A stretch of 64,000 nt of DNA from Microvirga arvi (GTDB taxonomy: Bacteria > Pseudomonadota > Alphaproteobacteria > Rhizobiales > Beijerinckiaceae), in NCBI RefSeq assembly GCF_016892765.1, contig NZ_JAFEMD010000022.1:27901-91900 (forward strand), written 5' to 3'. Below are positions 17,051 through 26,958 of the stretch, one piece after another; position 1 is the stretch's first letter; each line of letters begins with the position of its first letter. The notes beneath the pieces were generated by a model. It made no database searches. It was not told where the DNA came from and worked only from the letters and a program-made list of their open reading frames with translations. Both the position numbers and the translations under genes were made by a program.

Positions 17051-20000
17051 GTGACCATTCTCGACAACCCTCGTCCTGCTTTTTCGAGCCCCGAAGCGCA
17101 TGAGCTTTTGCAGGCCCAGTTTGGCATTGAAGGTGAGCTCACCTCCCTGCCGAGCGAGCGGGACCAGAACTTTCGCGTCGAGACGCCAAGCGGGCAGGAT
17201 TTGACGTTCAAGATCATGAACGCGGCAGAACCACTTTCCGCCATAGAATTCCAGACTGCTCTCCTGCGCCACTTGGAGAACTGCGATCCGGACTTGGCCG
17301 TGCCGCGGATCGTGCCTACGGCGGGTGGGCAGGATTATGCGCTGATCGACGGCGCGGCCGGGCAGCACGCCGTTCGCCTTGTGTCCTATCTCCCGGGACA
17401 CCCGCTCGCCAAAGAGAGGAAGACACCGCAGGTCCTGCATGGCATTGGGAGCCTGCTTGGGCGACTCGATCGGGCGCTTGACAGCTTCGGTCATGCGGGA
17501 GCTCACCGCTCCTTCGATTGGGAGATCCGTACTGCGCCTCTATCGCGGGAGCGCTTGCATGCTGTCACTGATCCGGAGCAACGCAGGCTCGTCGAAAGAG
17601 TCCTCGATATCTATGACACCCGTGTTGTGCCGGCCTTGAAGCACCTGCGCTGCGGCGTCATTCACAACGATGCCAATGACTGGAATATCCTTGTTGCTGA
17701 TGGACACGTCAATGGCCTTATCGATTTTGGCGATGCCGTACACTCGCCCGTCGTCGCCGAAGTCGCCGTGGCCTGCACCTATGCCATGCTGGACGAGGCA
17801 AGCCCCATCGAGGCGGCTGCCCGGATCGTTTCCGGTTACCATGCCCAGTATCCTCTCCGGGACGAGGAATTCGCCATGATCCTGGATTTGATCATGGCCC
17901 GCCTCTCCATCAGCGTCACCATGTCGGCTGCCCGTCGCATGGGTGCTGCCGACGATCCCTACCTCTTCGTGAGTGAAAAGCCTGCTTGGGATCTTCTGCG
18001 AAAAATCTCCGTGATCGACCATCGTATCGCGACTGGCATTCTGCGTCAGGCCTGCGGGCTTGAGGCCGCGCCGGGAGCCCGCCGGATTCGGGAGTGGCTC
18101 TCCGCCAATCGCCGAAACCTTGCGCCTGTGATGAAGCCGCACCCGGCTCGTCAGGCGAAGCATGTTCTGAACCTCGGCAGCATGGACGAACCCTTGGCAG
18201 CTGCAAGTGCTGCCCAGGACAATGCCGGTGCCGACCGTGCCTATGCCGAACTGGTACGCAAGCACGGTTTCACCCTTGGTCTTGGCCCCTGGGGAGAGCG
18301 GCGCACCATCTATACTGCACCCTTCTTCGAGTCGGTGCTGGCTGAAGGCACACGTCGCAATGTGCATCTGGGGCTCGATATCTTCGCACCAGCCGGGGTG
18401 GAGATGTTCACGCCCATGGCTGCGACCGTCGTTGCGGCCACGATCAACCCGGAGCCGCAGGATTATGGCGGCCTCATCCTGCTTGAGCATGAGCCGGAAC
18501 CCGGCCTTCGCTTCTGGACGCTCTGGGGACATCTCGACCATGCATCAGTCCGGGAGCGCTACGTCGGCGAGCGCCTGGAAGCCGGCGCCTTGGTGGCCCG
18601 ACTCGGAGATTATGATGAGAACGGCGGCTGGGTGCCTCACGTTCACCTTCAACTGAGCACGGTGGCCTATGAGGATGTCAGCATCATCCCCGGTGTCGGC
18701 GAAGAGGCATTTGTCGCTGTCTGGGAGGATATTTACCCGCGTCCCTACGATTTCGCAGGACTGACATCCGAGGCCCTCGAGCGAGCCGGCCGCGAGAGGG
18801 AGGAACTCGTCGAGAAGAGGCGCGAGCGGCTGGGACGCAATGTCAGTATGTCCTACAGCACACCTCTCAAAATGGTGCGAGGCGAAGGTGTCTGGCTCAT
18901 CGACGATTCAGGACGTGCCTATCTCGACTGCTATAACAACGTCGCTCATCTGGGCCATTGCCATCCGAATGTGGTGCAAGCGATTGCCCGTCAAGCCGCA
19001 CTTCTCAACACCAACACGCGCTATCTTCACGATGCGATCATCGATTATACGGAGAAGCTGGCTCAAAGCCTGCCTAAAGAGCTCGACACATTCTTCGTCG
19101 TCTGCACAGGGAGTGAGGCCAATGACTTGGCATTGCGCATGGCGCGGGCCTTCACCGGTCGCAACGACATGCTGGTGCTCGACTGGGCCTACCATGGCCA
19201 TACACAGTCTCTGATCGACATCAGCCCCTACAAGTACAAGCGAAGGGGAGGGCGTGGGCGGCCAGCCTTCACCCACGAGCTTCCGATTCCCGAAGTATAC
19301 CGCGCGCCTATTGAAGGAACACCGGAGGAGATCGGCAGCCATTATGCTGCCGAGGCCGGGAGGATCATCTCTGATCTCGTGTCGTCGGGCCATGCTCCAG
19401 CGGCGTTCATCGCAGAAACGATCCCGAGTGTCGCAGGGCAGATCTTCCTTCCTCCTGGGTACTTGAAGGAAGTCTATGCGCGGGTTCGCGCCGCGGGAGG
19501 CATTGCAATCGCCGACGAGGTGCAGGTCGGGTTTGGTCGCGTCGGAAGCTCTATGTGGGCTTTCGAGGAGCATGGTGTCGTGCCTGATATTGTCAGCATG
19601 GGCAAGCCTATTGGCAATGGCCACCCGCTCGCGGTCGTCGCGGTGCGCCGTGAGATTGCGCAGGCTTTCGCGAACGGTATGGAGTATTTCAACACGTTCG
19701 GCGGGAATCCCGTATCCTGTGCAGCAGGACTTGCAGTTCTTGATACGCTCGAGAAGGAGAACCTGCTTGCCAATGCTTCGGAGCAGGGCGCCTATCTTCT
19801 CAACGGCATGAAGCGCCTCCAGGAGAAGTATCCAGCAATCGGGGATGTCCGCGGCCGGGGCCTGTTCCTGGGAATTGAGATGGTCCGGGACCGATCAACC
19901 AAAGAACATGCAGGCGACTTGGCTTCCAAGATTTCCAACAGGGCGAAGGAACATGGTGTTCTCATGGGTACTGACGGTCCCTACGATAACGTCATCAAGC

Positions 20001-20086
20001 TGCGCCCGCCGATGATCTTCAAACACGAGCACGCGGACTTGCTCCTCCAGGTTCTTGACCAGTCCATGGCCGATGTCCTTCAGTGA
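17051..20086 (+). CDS. APH kinase / M23 domain / class III aminotransferase fusion, probable amino-alcohol kinase-phospholyase
   Basis: The 1011-residue trimodular protein begins at GTG. Residues about 20-345 are an aminoglycoside-phosphotransferase-like kinase with His205, Asp207 and Asn212 (IHNDANDWN) and the DFG at 225-227. Residues about 400-565 are an M23/duplicated-hybrid-motif domain with all metal ligands present (His439, Asp443, His530, His532). Residues about 580-1011 are a class III PLP enzyme with TGSEAND, Asp822 and Schiff-base Lys852 (MGKPIGNG). The C-terminal part is closest to the AGXT2L1/AGXT2L2 phospholyases, whose vertebrate partner is an APH-type kinase (hydroxylysine kinase). 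The likely role is phosphorylation of an amino alcohol or hydroxy-amino acid, then elimination of phosphate to an aldehyde and ammonia. Substrate unknown. There is no signal peptide, so an M23 cell-wall role is unlikely. Confidence 0.85.
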   Translation: MTILDNPRPAFSSPEAHELLQAQFGIEGELTSLPSERDQNFRVETPSGQDLTFKIMNAAEPLSAIEFQTALLRHLENCDPDLAVPRIVPTAGGQDYALIDGAAGQHAVRLVSYLPGHPLAKERKTPQVLHGIGSLLGRLDRALDSFGHAGAHRSFDWEIRTAPLSRERLHAVTDPEQRRLVERVLDIYDTRVVPALKHLRCGVIHNDANDWNILVADGHVNGLIDFGDAVHSPVVAEVAVACTYAMLDEASPIEAAARIVSGYHAQYPLRDEEFAMILDLIMARLSISVTMSAARRMGAADDPYLFVSEKPAWDLLRKISVIDHRIATGILRQACGLEAAPGARRIREWLSANRRNLAPVMKPHPARQAKHVLNLGSMDEPLAAASAAQDNAGADRAYAELVRKHGFTLGLGPWGERRTIYTAPFFESVLAEGTRRNVHLGLDIFAPAGVEMFTPMAATVVAATINPEPQDYGGLILLEHEPEPGLRFWTLWGHLDHASVRERYVGERLEAGALVARLGDYDENGGWVPHVHLQLSTVAYEDVSIIPGVGEEAFVAVWEDIYPRPYDFAGLTSEALERAGREREELVEKRRERLGRNVSMSYSTPLKMVRGEGVWLIDDSGRAYLDCYNNVAHLGHCHPNVVQAIARQAALLNTNTRYLHDAIIDYTEKLAQSLPKELDTFFVVCTGSEANDLALRMARAFTGRNDMLVLDWAYHGHTQSLIDISPYKYKRRGGRGRPAFTHELPIPEVYRAPIEGTPEEIGSHYAAEAGRIISDLVSSGHAPAAFIAETIPSVAGQIFLPPGYLKEVYARVRAAGGIAIADEVQVGFGRVGSSMWAFEEHGVVPDIVSMGKPIGNGHPLAVVAVRREIAQAFANGMEYFNTFGGNPVSCAAGLAVLDTLEKENLLANASEQGAYLLNGMKRLQEKYPAIGDVRGRGLFLGIEMVRDRSTKEHAGDLASKISNRAKEHGVLMGTDGPYDNVIKLRPPMIFKHEHADLLLQVLDQSMADVLQ

Positions 20087-20218
20087 CTCGTAAGGCGGAA
20101 CTCTCAATCGGGAAGCAAAGCTATGCTCGGTCAACTGAAGAAAGTATGAGAGGTAGCTTTAAAGCCACCGATGATGCCGGTAAGGTTCGAGGGAGATTGC
20201 AAGGAGCGGGAGCTTTTC

Positions 20219-21514
20219 ATGACTGGCTACGGAGATACCTACTACTCCCGCACGCTCACGGATGCGTCGCCACGCCCCTCCCTTGAGGGAATGGTGACTG
20301 CCGATGTTGCCATCGTTGGCGGCGGGCTTGCAGGTCTCACGGCAGCTCTCGATCTGGCACGCTCAGGTCGCTCGGTTGTGGTGCTTGAGGCGGAAAGGGT
20401 CGGCTGGGGTGCGTCAGGGCGGAACGGAGGTTTTGTCGGCCCCGGCTATGCAACGAGTCATGCCAATATTACCCGCATGGTAGGCCCTGAAAAAGCCCGG
20501 GAATTGCATCGGCTTTCGATCGAGGGCGTGCGCATTGTCGAGGATAATATCAACGATCTTGCCATAAGCGACAACAAGCGGGTCTACGGCAAGATGAGCG
20601 TGCTCCGGTATGATGATCCGAGCAGCCTCGCACGACATTGCGAGATGATGCAGAGGGAATTCGACTATCATCTTGAGGTCATGCCAACTGAGGCCGTGCG
20701 GGCCGTTCTGCGTTCGTCGAAGTACTATCAGGCTCTTCACGATCCCGCCTGCTTTCACTTCCACCCTCTCAATTATGCCCGGTCCATGGCAACGGCGATC
20801 GAATCTCTGGGTGGGCGGATCTTCGAGGGATCCCGCGTTACGGGCTGCGATCTCGATGATGTGGAAAAGACGGTCAGGACAGCCTACGGTGAAGTAAGGG
20901 CCCGTGATGTGGTCCTGGCGGGTGGAGGTTATACGGACAATTTGGTCCCCCGCCTGCGCCGCAGCATCTTGCCGATTGCGACCTATGTTCTTCTAACGGA
21001 ATCAGCACCGGAGAGGATCGCAGAGGCGGTGCGCACGCCGATGGCGATCAGCGACAACCGCCGTGCGGGCGATTACTACCGTCTTGTCGATGAGGGAACA
21101 CGCCTTCTCTGGGGTGGGCGGATCACAACGCGCACGACCGAGCCGCGCCGTCTCGCGGAGATGATGCAGAAGACGATGATATCCACCTATCCTCAACTCA
21201 AGGGTTTACGTGTGGAGACGGCATGGTCGGGCCTTATGGCCTATGCTCGCCACCTAATGCCGCTCATCGGAAAACTTCAGCCCGGAGTCTGGTACGTCTT
21301 CGGATTTGGCGGACGCGGCATGAACACGACGGCCATTGGAGGACGAGTGATCGCAGAAGGGATTCTCGGCCGGACCGATCGTTATCGTCTCTACGAACCC
21401 TTTGGTCTCGTATGGAGCGGGGGTCCTTTCGGCGTTGCCGCAGCCCAACTCACCTACTGGACTTATCAGGTCATGGATCTTGCCAAGGAACGCCGTGCGG
21501 CACGTGCCACCTGA
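20219..21514 (+). CDS. FAD-dependent amine/amino-acid oxidoreductase (DadA/PuuB-like)
   Basis: The 431-residue DAO-fold flavoprotein has the N-terminal dinucleotide motif GGGLAGLTAA (about 34-43), a second FAD-contact stretch GWGASGRNGG and the C-terminal FGGRGMNTT. The family includes gamma-glutamylputrescine oxidase and other secondary-amine oxidases. Start 20219 has GGGAG six bases upstream. It follows the kinase/phospholyase gene by 132 bp on the same strand, so it is probably in the same pathway, perhaps oxidising a related amine. A very strong palindrome ends the transcript. Substrate not assignable from sequence. Confidence 0.82.
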   Translation: MTGYGDTYYSRTLTDASPRPSLEGMVTADVAIVGGGLAGLTAALDLARSGRSVVVLEAERVGWGASGRNGGFVGPGYATSHANITRMVGPEKARELHRLSIEGVRIVEDNINDLAISDNKRVYGKMSVLRYDDPSSLARHCEMMQREFDYHLEVMPTEAVRAVLRSSKYYQALHDPACFHFHPLNYARSMATAIESLGGRIFEGSRVTGCDLDDVEKTVRTAYGEVRARDVVLAGGGYTDNLVPRLRRSILPIATYVLLTESAPERIAEAVRTPMAISDNRRAGDYYRLVDEGTRLLWGGRITTRTTEPRRLAEMMQKTMISTYPQLKGLRVETAWSGLMAYARHLMPLIGKLQPGVWYVFGFGGRGMNTTAIGGRVIAEGILGRTDRYRLYEPFGLVWSGGPFGVAAAQLTYWTYQVMDLAKERRAARAT

Positions 21515-21537
21515 TGTGAGTTTTGTTTTGAGCACCA

Positions 21538-21595
21538 TCTTATGACTAAATGGAAGGGCGCCTCGATCGAGGCGCCCTTCCATTTAGTCATAAGA
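21538..21595. terminator. 58-bp perfect palindrome, bidirectional terminator
   Basis: Two 29-bp arms meet at the centre between 21566 and 21567 with no spacer and no mismatch; the core is G+C-rich (GGGCGCCTCGA) and the flanks A+T-rich. It lies between the convergent FAD-oxidase and aapM genes (stops at 21514 and 21630), the right place for a bidirectional terminator. RNA from either strand would fold into the same long hairpin, with a short U-containing segment (CCATTT) after the G+C core. Confidence 0.75.
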
Positions 21596-21629
21596 GCTGT
21601 TCACGCAAGTCGGCAGCGTTCCAAATTTC

Positions 21630-22742
21630 CTAGTCGTGCCCGAGCCGCATGCGACGCTCAAGGAACCGGCTGTAGGCGCCCATTCCGTAAGAGAAGAATA
21701 GGAAGACGGCAGCTGCGAAGACGTATCCTTCCATGACCGCAATCCCAACCCATGCCGGATCCTGCATCGCCGTGCGAACGGTGGAAAGAAAGTCCAGAAG
21801 GCCAATGATCGTGACGAGCGTCGTGTCCTGGAAAAAGCCGATGGAGATATTCACCAGCGGCGGGATCGCGATCTTCAAGGCCTGTGGCAGAACCACGAGA
21901 CGCATGGATTGCCAATAATGCAGTCCCATGGCGCTGGAAGCCTCGTGCTGCCCGCGGGGGATCGCCTGCAGACCGCCGCGGACGGCTTCCGCGATATACG
22001 CGGCCGCGAAGATGATGATGGCAATCTGGGCCCGCAGCAGTTTGTCCACTGTGACGCCGCTCGGCATGAAGAGCGGCAGCATGACTGATGCCATGAACAA
22101 GATGCTGATGAGGGGCACACCTCGAATCACTTCGATGAAGACGATGGCGATGACACGAATGGCAGGCAGCTTCGAGGAGCGGGCCAAAGCCAGTAAGACC
22201 CCAAGCGGAAATCCGAGCGCCAGCCCGACCGCCGAGAGCAGGAAGGAGAGGGGCAGGCCGCTCCATTGCGTCGTCGGCACATATCGAAGACCGAAGATGC
22301 CACCTCCAATGAGAACTGCCGTTGCTGCGATTGTGATCCCCCAGAGGACGAGAAGCTTCCTGTTCCAGAAGCGCGGGACCATTGTGATGCCGATCGCACC
22401 CAGGAACAGGGTCATCGCCAGCAGCACGCGCCAATGTTCATCGTAAGGGTAGACACCGAAGATCATGAAGCGAAGTTTTGCTTCATAGAAAGGCCAGCAA
22501 GCTCCTTGCCCCACTTTGCAGGCCTGTGCCCCTCCTTCGGTGACCGCTCGGGTCACAAGCCATCCATAAGCGCCTTTGACGCCAAGCCAGAGAACCCACA
22601 GGCAAACCAGTGTGACCGCTGCATTCACTGGAGTCCCGAAAAGAGGCTTGAACGTGCGCTGAAGCAGGCGACGCTCCACATTAGGCCCGCGCTGAAGCGG
22701 CATCTTCAGTTGCGCTTCGGCGATCTCAGTCGCAGTCGTCAT
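21630..22742 (-). CDS. aapM: General L-amino-acid ABC transporter permease AapM-like
   Basis: The 370-residue inner-membrane permease of the His/Glu/Gln/Arg/opine 3-TM family has a long N-terminal extension with extra membrane segments, typical of AapM. The EAA-loop region reads EASSAMGLHYWQSM at about 275-288, and GFFQDTTLV follows. It starts 3 bp after the stop of aapQ and uses GGAG inside the end of that gene. It forms the channel with AapQ for broad-range amino-acid uptake. No aapP ATPase gene follows; the strand ends at the 58-bp palindrome. Confidence 0.88.
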   Translation of the reverse strand: MTTATEIAEAQLKMPLQRGPNVERRLLQRTFKPLFGTPVNAAVTLVCLWVLWLGVKGAYGWLVTRAVTEGGAQACKVGQGACWPFYEAKLRFMIFGVYPYDEHWRVLLAMTLFLGAIGITMVPRFWNRKLLVLWGITIAATAVLIGGGIFGLRYVPTTQWSGLPLSFLLSAVGLALGFPLGVLLALARSSKLPAIRVIAIVFIEVIRGVPLISILFMASVMLPLFMPSGVTVDKLLRAQIAIIIFAAAYIAEAVRGGLQAIPRGQHEASSAMGLHYWQSMRLVVLPQALKIAIPPLVNISIGFFQDTTLVTIIGLLDFLSTVRTAMQDPAWVGIAVMEGYVFAAAVFLFFSYGMGAYSRFLERRMRLGHD

Positions 22743-22745
22743 GGC

Positions 22746-23918
22746 CTAGCGCTCCTTCAGCGCGACGCGGCTGTTATACCAGTTCATGAATATGGAAATT
22801 GTGATCGACAGGCCGAGATAGACCAGCATGAAGATCGCGATCCCCTCAATCGCCTGGCCCGTTTGGTTCATGGTCGTGTTCGAAACCATCACGAGATCCG
22901 GGTACCCGATGGCGATGGCAAGCGATGAGTTCTTGAAAAGGCTCAAATAGCTGCTGGTGAGCGGAGGAATGATGACCCGAAGCGCTTGAGGAAGGACGAC
23001 GAGGCGCATGGTGGATCCGTCTCTCAGGCCCAATGCACGTGCTGCCTCCCACTGCCCCTTGCGCACCGACAATATGCCGCTTCGCACGATCTCTGCGATG
23101 CCGGCCGACGCGGAAAGGGCAAGCCCGACGAGGAGAGCGGTAAATTCCGGCGTGAGCTGGGCGCCTCCTGTCAGCCGGAAGCGCCCTTTCTCAGGGACAC
23201 TGATCGTGAAATCGGGCTGCATGATCAGGATCGCGAGAATCGGTGGAGTCAGCAGGACGAGGGCAATCAGAGGCCAGATGGTCCGCTCTCCGCCGGTTCT
23301 GATGCGCTCAGCTGTTGCCCGGCGACGCAAAGCAACCGCGAGTGCCCCTCCGAGAACCAGTGCGACGAGAATGATCGTATGGGCGCTTGTCCATAACAGA
23401 GATGGCACGGTCAGGCCGCTGTTGCTCAGGAAGACATGAGGAAGAACCTCCCATGCCTCGCGGACAGCTGGCAGGCCGGTGACGATCAGAGCATACCAGA
23501 GAAAAAGGTAAAGCAGGAGAGGCACATTGCGGAGCGCCTCAACATAGAGAAAGGCGAGGAAGGCCAGCAGCGGATTGCGAGAGAGGCGGGCAATGCCGAC
23601 AATAAGGCCTAGGATCGTTGCAATCACGACACTCCAGGCGGAAACCCAAATCGTGTTGACGATGCCGGCCAAGATCGCACGGCCATAGGTATCGGTCGGC
23701 TTGTAGTCGATCAATGTCTGACTGATGACGAAGCCAGCCTCACGGCTCAAATAGGCGAAGCCTGTGGCAATATTCTGTTCCGCCAGCTTCTGCGAGACGT
23801 TCGAGAAAAGGTAAAGTCCCAGAACGACGATGCTCCCGACGGCGAGCACCTGATAAAGGATGGCCCGGAAGCGGAGATTGTAGAGGAGCCTCGTCCCGCT
23901 CAACGCATCGACACGCAT
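22746..23918 (-). CDS. aapQ: General L-amino-acid ABC transporter permease AapQ-like
   Basis: The 390-residue permease has the AapQ layout: one early membrane helix, a large periplasmic/cytoplasmic insert, then the conserved permease core with the EAA-loop EAARALGLRDGSTM at about 292-305 and YLSLFKNSSLA. The ribosome site AGGA is five bases before ATG 23918. It pairs with AapM. A genuine rho-independent terminator separates it from aapJ, so it should be expressed at a lower level than the binding protein. Confidence 0.88.
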   Translation of the reverse strand: MRVDALSGTRLLYNLRFRAILYQVLAVGSIVVLGLYLFSNVSQKLAEQNIATGFAYLSREAGFVISQTLIDYKPTDTYGRAILAGIVNTIWVSAWSVVIATILGLIVGIARLSRNPLLAFLAFLYVEALRNVPLLLYLFLWYALIVTGLPAVREAWEVLPHVFLSNSGLTVPSLLWTSAHTIILVALVLGGALAVALRRRATAERIRTGGERTIWPLIALVLLTPPILAILIMQPDFTISVPEKGRFRLTGGAQLTPEFTALLVGLALSASAGIAEIVRSGILSVRKGQWEAARALGLRDGSTMRLVVLPQALRVIIPPLTSSYLSLFKNSSLAIAIGYPDLVMVSNTTMNQTGQAIEGIAIFMLVYLGLSITISIFMNWYNSRVALKER

Positions 23919-23945
23919 GGTGATCCTTTCCGGGGAGCGCCGAAG

Positions 23946-23973
23946 AAAAAACGGGCGGCCGCCAGGCCGCCCG
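23946..23973 (-). terminator. Rho-independent terminator between aapJ and aapQ
   Basis: On the minus strand the stem CGGGCGGCC / GGCCGCCCG (9 bp, no mismatch, 4-nt loop, 23952-23973) is followed at once by six T (23951-23946). It lies 11 bp after the aapJ stop. As an internal attenuator it would yield abundant aapJ mRNA and less aapQM mRNA. Confidence 0.85.
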
Positions 23974-23984
23974 CTGATCTCAGA

Positions 23985-25022
23985 TTACCGGAACGGCGGA
24001 GAGTAGAGCAGGCCACCTTTGGTCCAGAGCTCGTTCGGGCCGCGCGTCAGGCCCAGGCGGGTCTTGGGGCCGAGGTTGCGGTCAAAGACTTCCCCATAGT
24101 TTCCGACGGATTTGATGATGTTGTAGGCCCACTTGTTGTCGAGGCCGAGCATCTTTCCGAAGTCGCCATTCACACCCAGCATGCGCTGGATTTCAGGATC
24201 TTCGCTCTTCAGGAACTCGTCCACTTTGGCCTGGGTGACGCCTTTCTCCTCGGCACCTATGAGAGCATAGATCGACCAGTTCAGAATATCGCGCCAGTTG
24301 GGGTCGTTCTGACGAATTGTCGGAGCAAGCGGTTCCTTCGAGATGGTTTCGGGCAAAACCACATACTGCGAGGGATCATTGGCGATGGCGCGTACGGAAG
24401 CGAGGTCCGAACGATCCGTCGTTATGGCATCGCAGCGTCCATTGAAGAAGGCATTTCTCCACTCGTCGGAATTCTCAAAGACCACCGACTCATACTTGAT
24501 GTTCTTCGGCCGGAAGAAATCTTCCAGGTTCTGGAGCGTCGTGGTGCCGGGCAGCAGGCAGATCGCCGCATTGGCGAGCTCGCCGGCGCTCTTCACGTTG
24601 AGCTTGGCCGGCGCCATCAGGCCTTGGCCGTCATAGAACACGACGGGCCCGAAATCGAGGCCGAGGGACGCGTCACGCGTATAGCTCCAGGTGTTCTGCC
24701 GGGAAAGAATATCGACTTCACCTGACTGGACGGCCTGGAAGCGCACGTTCGTATTGAGCGGAACGTATTCAACCTTATCCGGATCGGCAAAGATCGCTGC
24801 CGACACGGCGCGGCAGATGTCCACGTCGAACCCGCGGCGAATGCCCTTGTCGTCAGCATAGGAGAAGCCGGGAGCGACCGGCGACACGCCGCAGAGAATC
24901 TTGCCGCGTTTCTTGACGGTGTCGAGCGTCGCTTGAGCAGAAGCGGGTGCCGCCGAAACAGCGGCAACGCCGGCAATGAGGCCCATTGCAAGCCAGCGGG
25001 CCATAGATTTGGATTGTATCAT
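23985..25022 (-). CDS. aapJ: General L-amino-acid-binding protein AapJ-like
   Basis: The 345-residue periplasmic binding protein (family 3) has a signal peptide ending near ASAQA (residue 31). It shows GKILCGVSPVAPGFS, RGFDVDICRAVSAA and the C-terminal NELWTKGGLLYSPPFR stretch typical of AapJ/BztA. The ribosome site GGGAG lies five bases before ATG 25022. It captures polar amino acids for AapQM. The gene is divergent from the amidohydrolase at 25217 and first of the aapJQM unit. Confidence 0.9.
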   Translation of the reverse strand: MIQSKSMARWLAMGLIAGVAAVSAAPASAQATLDTVKKRGKILCGVSPVAPGFSYADDKGIRRGFDVDICRAVSAAIFADPDKVEYVPLNTNVRFQAVQSGEVDILSRQNTWSYTRDASLGLDFGPVVFYDGQGLMAPAKLNVKSAGELANAAICLLPGTTTLQNLEDFFRPKNIKYESVVFENSDEWRNAFFNGRCDAITTDRSDLASVRAIANDPSQYVVLPETISKEPLAPTIRQNDPNWRDILNWSIYALIGAEEKGVTQAKVDEFLKSEDPEIQRMLGVNGDFGKMLGLDNKWAYNIIKSVGNYGEVFDRNLGPKTRLGLTRGPNELWTKGGLLYSPPFR

Positions 25023-25216
25023 TGTACTCCCTCTTTCCGTGCGCCTTATCTGGTCGCTAACGCTTCAAGCTAGACCCGAAACAACTGGAGTTTCAAGGGC
25101 AGATTTTCCCAGCGTCATATTTCTGGGAACTTGCTGGCTGGCTAAAAGGTATGCAATCTTGCCCCTGTTCAACTGCAGCCGTTGCCGCAGCTCCGTCCTT
25201 AATGCGTGAGTCGTTC

Positions 25217-26854
25217 ATGCCCATTCTGCCGAAAGCCGACATCGTCCTCACGAACGGCCGCATCTTTCGTGGACTTTCAGAACAGGTGACCGAAGCAATT
25301 GCCCTCTGGGCAGGGCAGGTCCTGGCGGCAGGCACAGCCGCCGAGATGCAGCCTCTCATTGGCCCGTCGACCCGCGTGATCGATCTCGCGGGGAGGCTTG
25401 CAACGCCAGGGCTGTGCGACTCCCACATGCATCTTCTCCCCTATGGGGTCATCATGGGCCATGTGGATGTACGGCCTGCTTCCGCACCCACTCTTGCGGC
25501 TTTGCTCGAAAAGGTCAGGCAGCGCGTCTCGGTCACGCCTCCCGGCCAATGGATCCAGGGGCGCGGATACGACCAGTTCGAGCTTGATGTCAGGCGTCAT
25601 CCCCTCCGTGAAGAGCTTGATGCGGTTGCCCCCGACCATCCCGTTGCGATCGTGAGAGCCTGCGGCCATGTGACGATCTGCAACTCTAGAGCGCTTGAAC
25701 TTGCAGGAATCGACGAGGTGACCCCAGTCCCGCAGGGAGGTGCCATCGAGCAGAGGGACGGACGATTGACCGGCTTGCTGGCCGAGACCGGGCGGGACCG
25801 TTTGAAGGCCGTGCTGCCGGAACCGACGGATCAGGAACTCGTTCAGGCGATCGACGATGCCGGCCGCGCATGCTTGTCCTACGGCATCACCAGCGTGATG
25901 GACGCAGGCGTCGGCATGAGGGCGGGATACCGTGAGGTCGCTGCCTATCGCATCGCCCAGCGCCTCGGCCGCCTGCCTGTGCGGACGACCCAGTGCCTGC
26001 TCGGAGGGCCAGGAGGCATCGTCGAGCAGGCCTATGCAGACGGTGTGGTGACAGGCGTGGGCGACTCCATGCTGCGCGTCGGGCCTGTGAAGATCTTCAC
26101 CGACGGCAGTGCAGGCGGACGAACGGCCGCCATGTCCGAGCCCTATGTAGGGGAGCCTATAACGACGGGATTGATGCTCCTGCACGACAACGAGATGAAT
26201 GACCTCGTGCACGAGTATCATTCAAAAGGCTATCAACTTGCCGTCCATGCCATCGGCGACGCTGCCATCGAACAGACCTTGAATGCCTTCGAGCGGGCTC
26301 TCGAGGCGATGCCGGATCCCGATCGCCGCCACAGGATCGAGCACGCGGGCTATGCGCGGGCTGACCAGAACGCCCGCATGAAGCGCCTGGGCGTTCAGCC
26401 TGTGCCGCAGCCTGTATTCATCTATGACTTCGGAGACTTGTACATTTCCGTTGTAGGCGAAAAGCGGGCAAAGCCCTCCTATCCACTCAGAACCTGGATC
26501 GACCTTGGCTTCAAGCCGGCCGCCGGCAGTGATGCGCCCGTCTGCGACATCAATCCCTTCCCCAACTTCTTCTCGATGCTGACCCGCAAAACGTCCCATG
26601 GCACCGTCATGGACGAGCGGGAGGTTGTATCCATCGAACAGGCCATCACTGCATTCACCGAGTTCGGCGCCTATGTGAACAAGTCCGAGCATGAATGGGG
26701 GCGTCTCGTCCCCGGACTTGCAGCGGATGTCGCGGTGTTTTCCCGTGATCTCATGACAGCCTCGCCCGAGGAGATCCTGCATGACACCCGATGCGATCTC
26801 ACGATCCGCGGAGGCGAGATCGTCTTCGACCGCCATGGGGAGGCGGCTCGCTGA
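25217..26854 (+). CDS. YtcJ-type metal-dependent amidohydrolase
   Basis: The 545-residue protein of the amidohydrolase 3 group has the N-terminal metal motif DSHMHL (about 67-72), a middle His in AVHAIGDAA, RIEHAGYA and the C-terminal Asp in GSDAPVCDINPF. Members hydrolyse N-acyl or amide bonds or cyclic imides; substrates are poorly known. ATG 25217 is chosen because conserved sequence starts there; the ribosome site is weak. It is divergent from aapJ and convergent with the hydantoinase-type operon across a good terminator. It may act on the same nitrogen compound as that operon. Confidence 0.8.
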   Translation: MPILPKADIVLTNGRIFRGLSEQVTEAIALWAGQVLAAGTAAEMQPLIGPSTRVIDLAGRLATPGLCDSHMHLLPYGVIMGHVDVRPASAPTLAALLEKVRQRVSVTPPGQWIQGRGYDQFELDVRRHPLREELDAVAPDHPVAIVRACGHVTICNSRALELAGIDEVTPVPQGGAIEQRDGRLTGLLAETGRDRLKAVLPEPTDQELVQAIDDAGRACLSYGITSVMDAGVGMRAGYREVAAYRIAQRLGRLPVRTTQCLLGGPGGIVEQAYADGVVTGVGDSMLRVGPVKIFTDGSAGGRTAAMSEPYVGEPITTGLMLLHDNEMNDLVHEYHSKGYQLAVHAIGDAAIEQTLNAFERALEAMPDPDRRHRIEHAGYARADQNARMKRLGVQPVPQPVFIYDFGDLYISVVGEKRAKPSYPLRTWIDLGFKPAAGSDAPVCDINPFPNFFSMLTRKTSHGTVMDEREVVSIEQAITAFTEFGAYVNKSEHEWGRLVPGLAADVAVFSRDLMTASPEEILHDTRCDLTIRGGEIVFDRHGEAAR

Positions 26855-26891
26855 TTCGAGCTAGGCTGGCAGAAGATTGGTTTGATAAAAT

Positions 26892-26918
26892 AGCTCCGAG
26901 TTGTCTCGGAGCTTTCTT
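26892..26918. terminator. Bidirectional rho-independent terminator
   Basis: Stem AGCTCCGAG / CTCGGAGCT (9 bp) with loop TTGT, followed on the plus strand by TTCTT. On the minus strand the stem is followed by ATTTTAT. It ends both the YtcJ-type gene (stop 26854) and the convergent amidohydrolase gene (stop 26959). Confidence 0.85.
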
Positions 26919-26958
26919 GCATTCTGTGGGCCTGACACAAAAAAATCTGCCAGTTCCA

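Noticed and set aside
17440..18750. M23 domain read as a secreted cell-wall peptidase
   Set aside because: It is internal to a cytoplasmic fusion with no signal peptide, between a kinase and a PLP enzyme.
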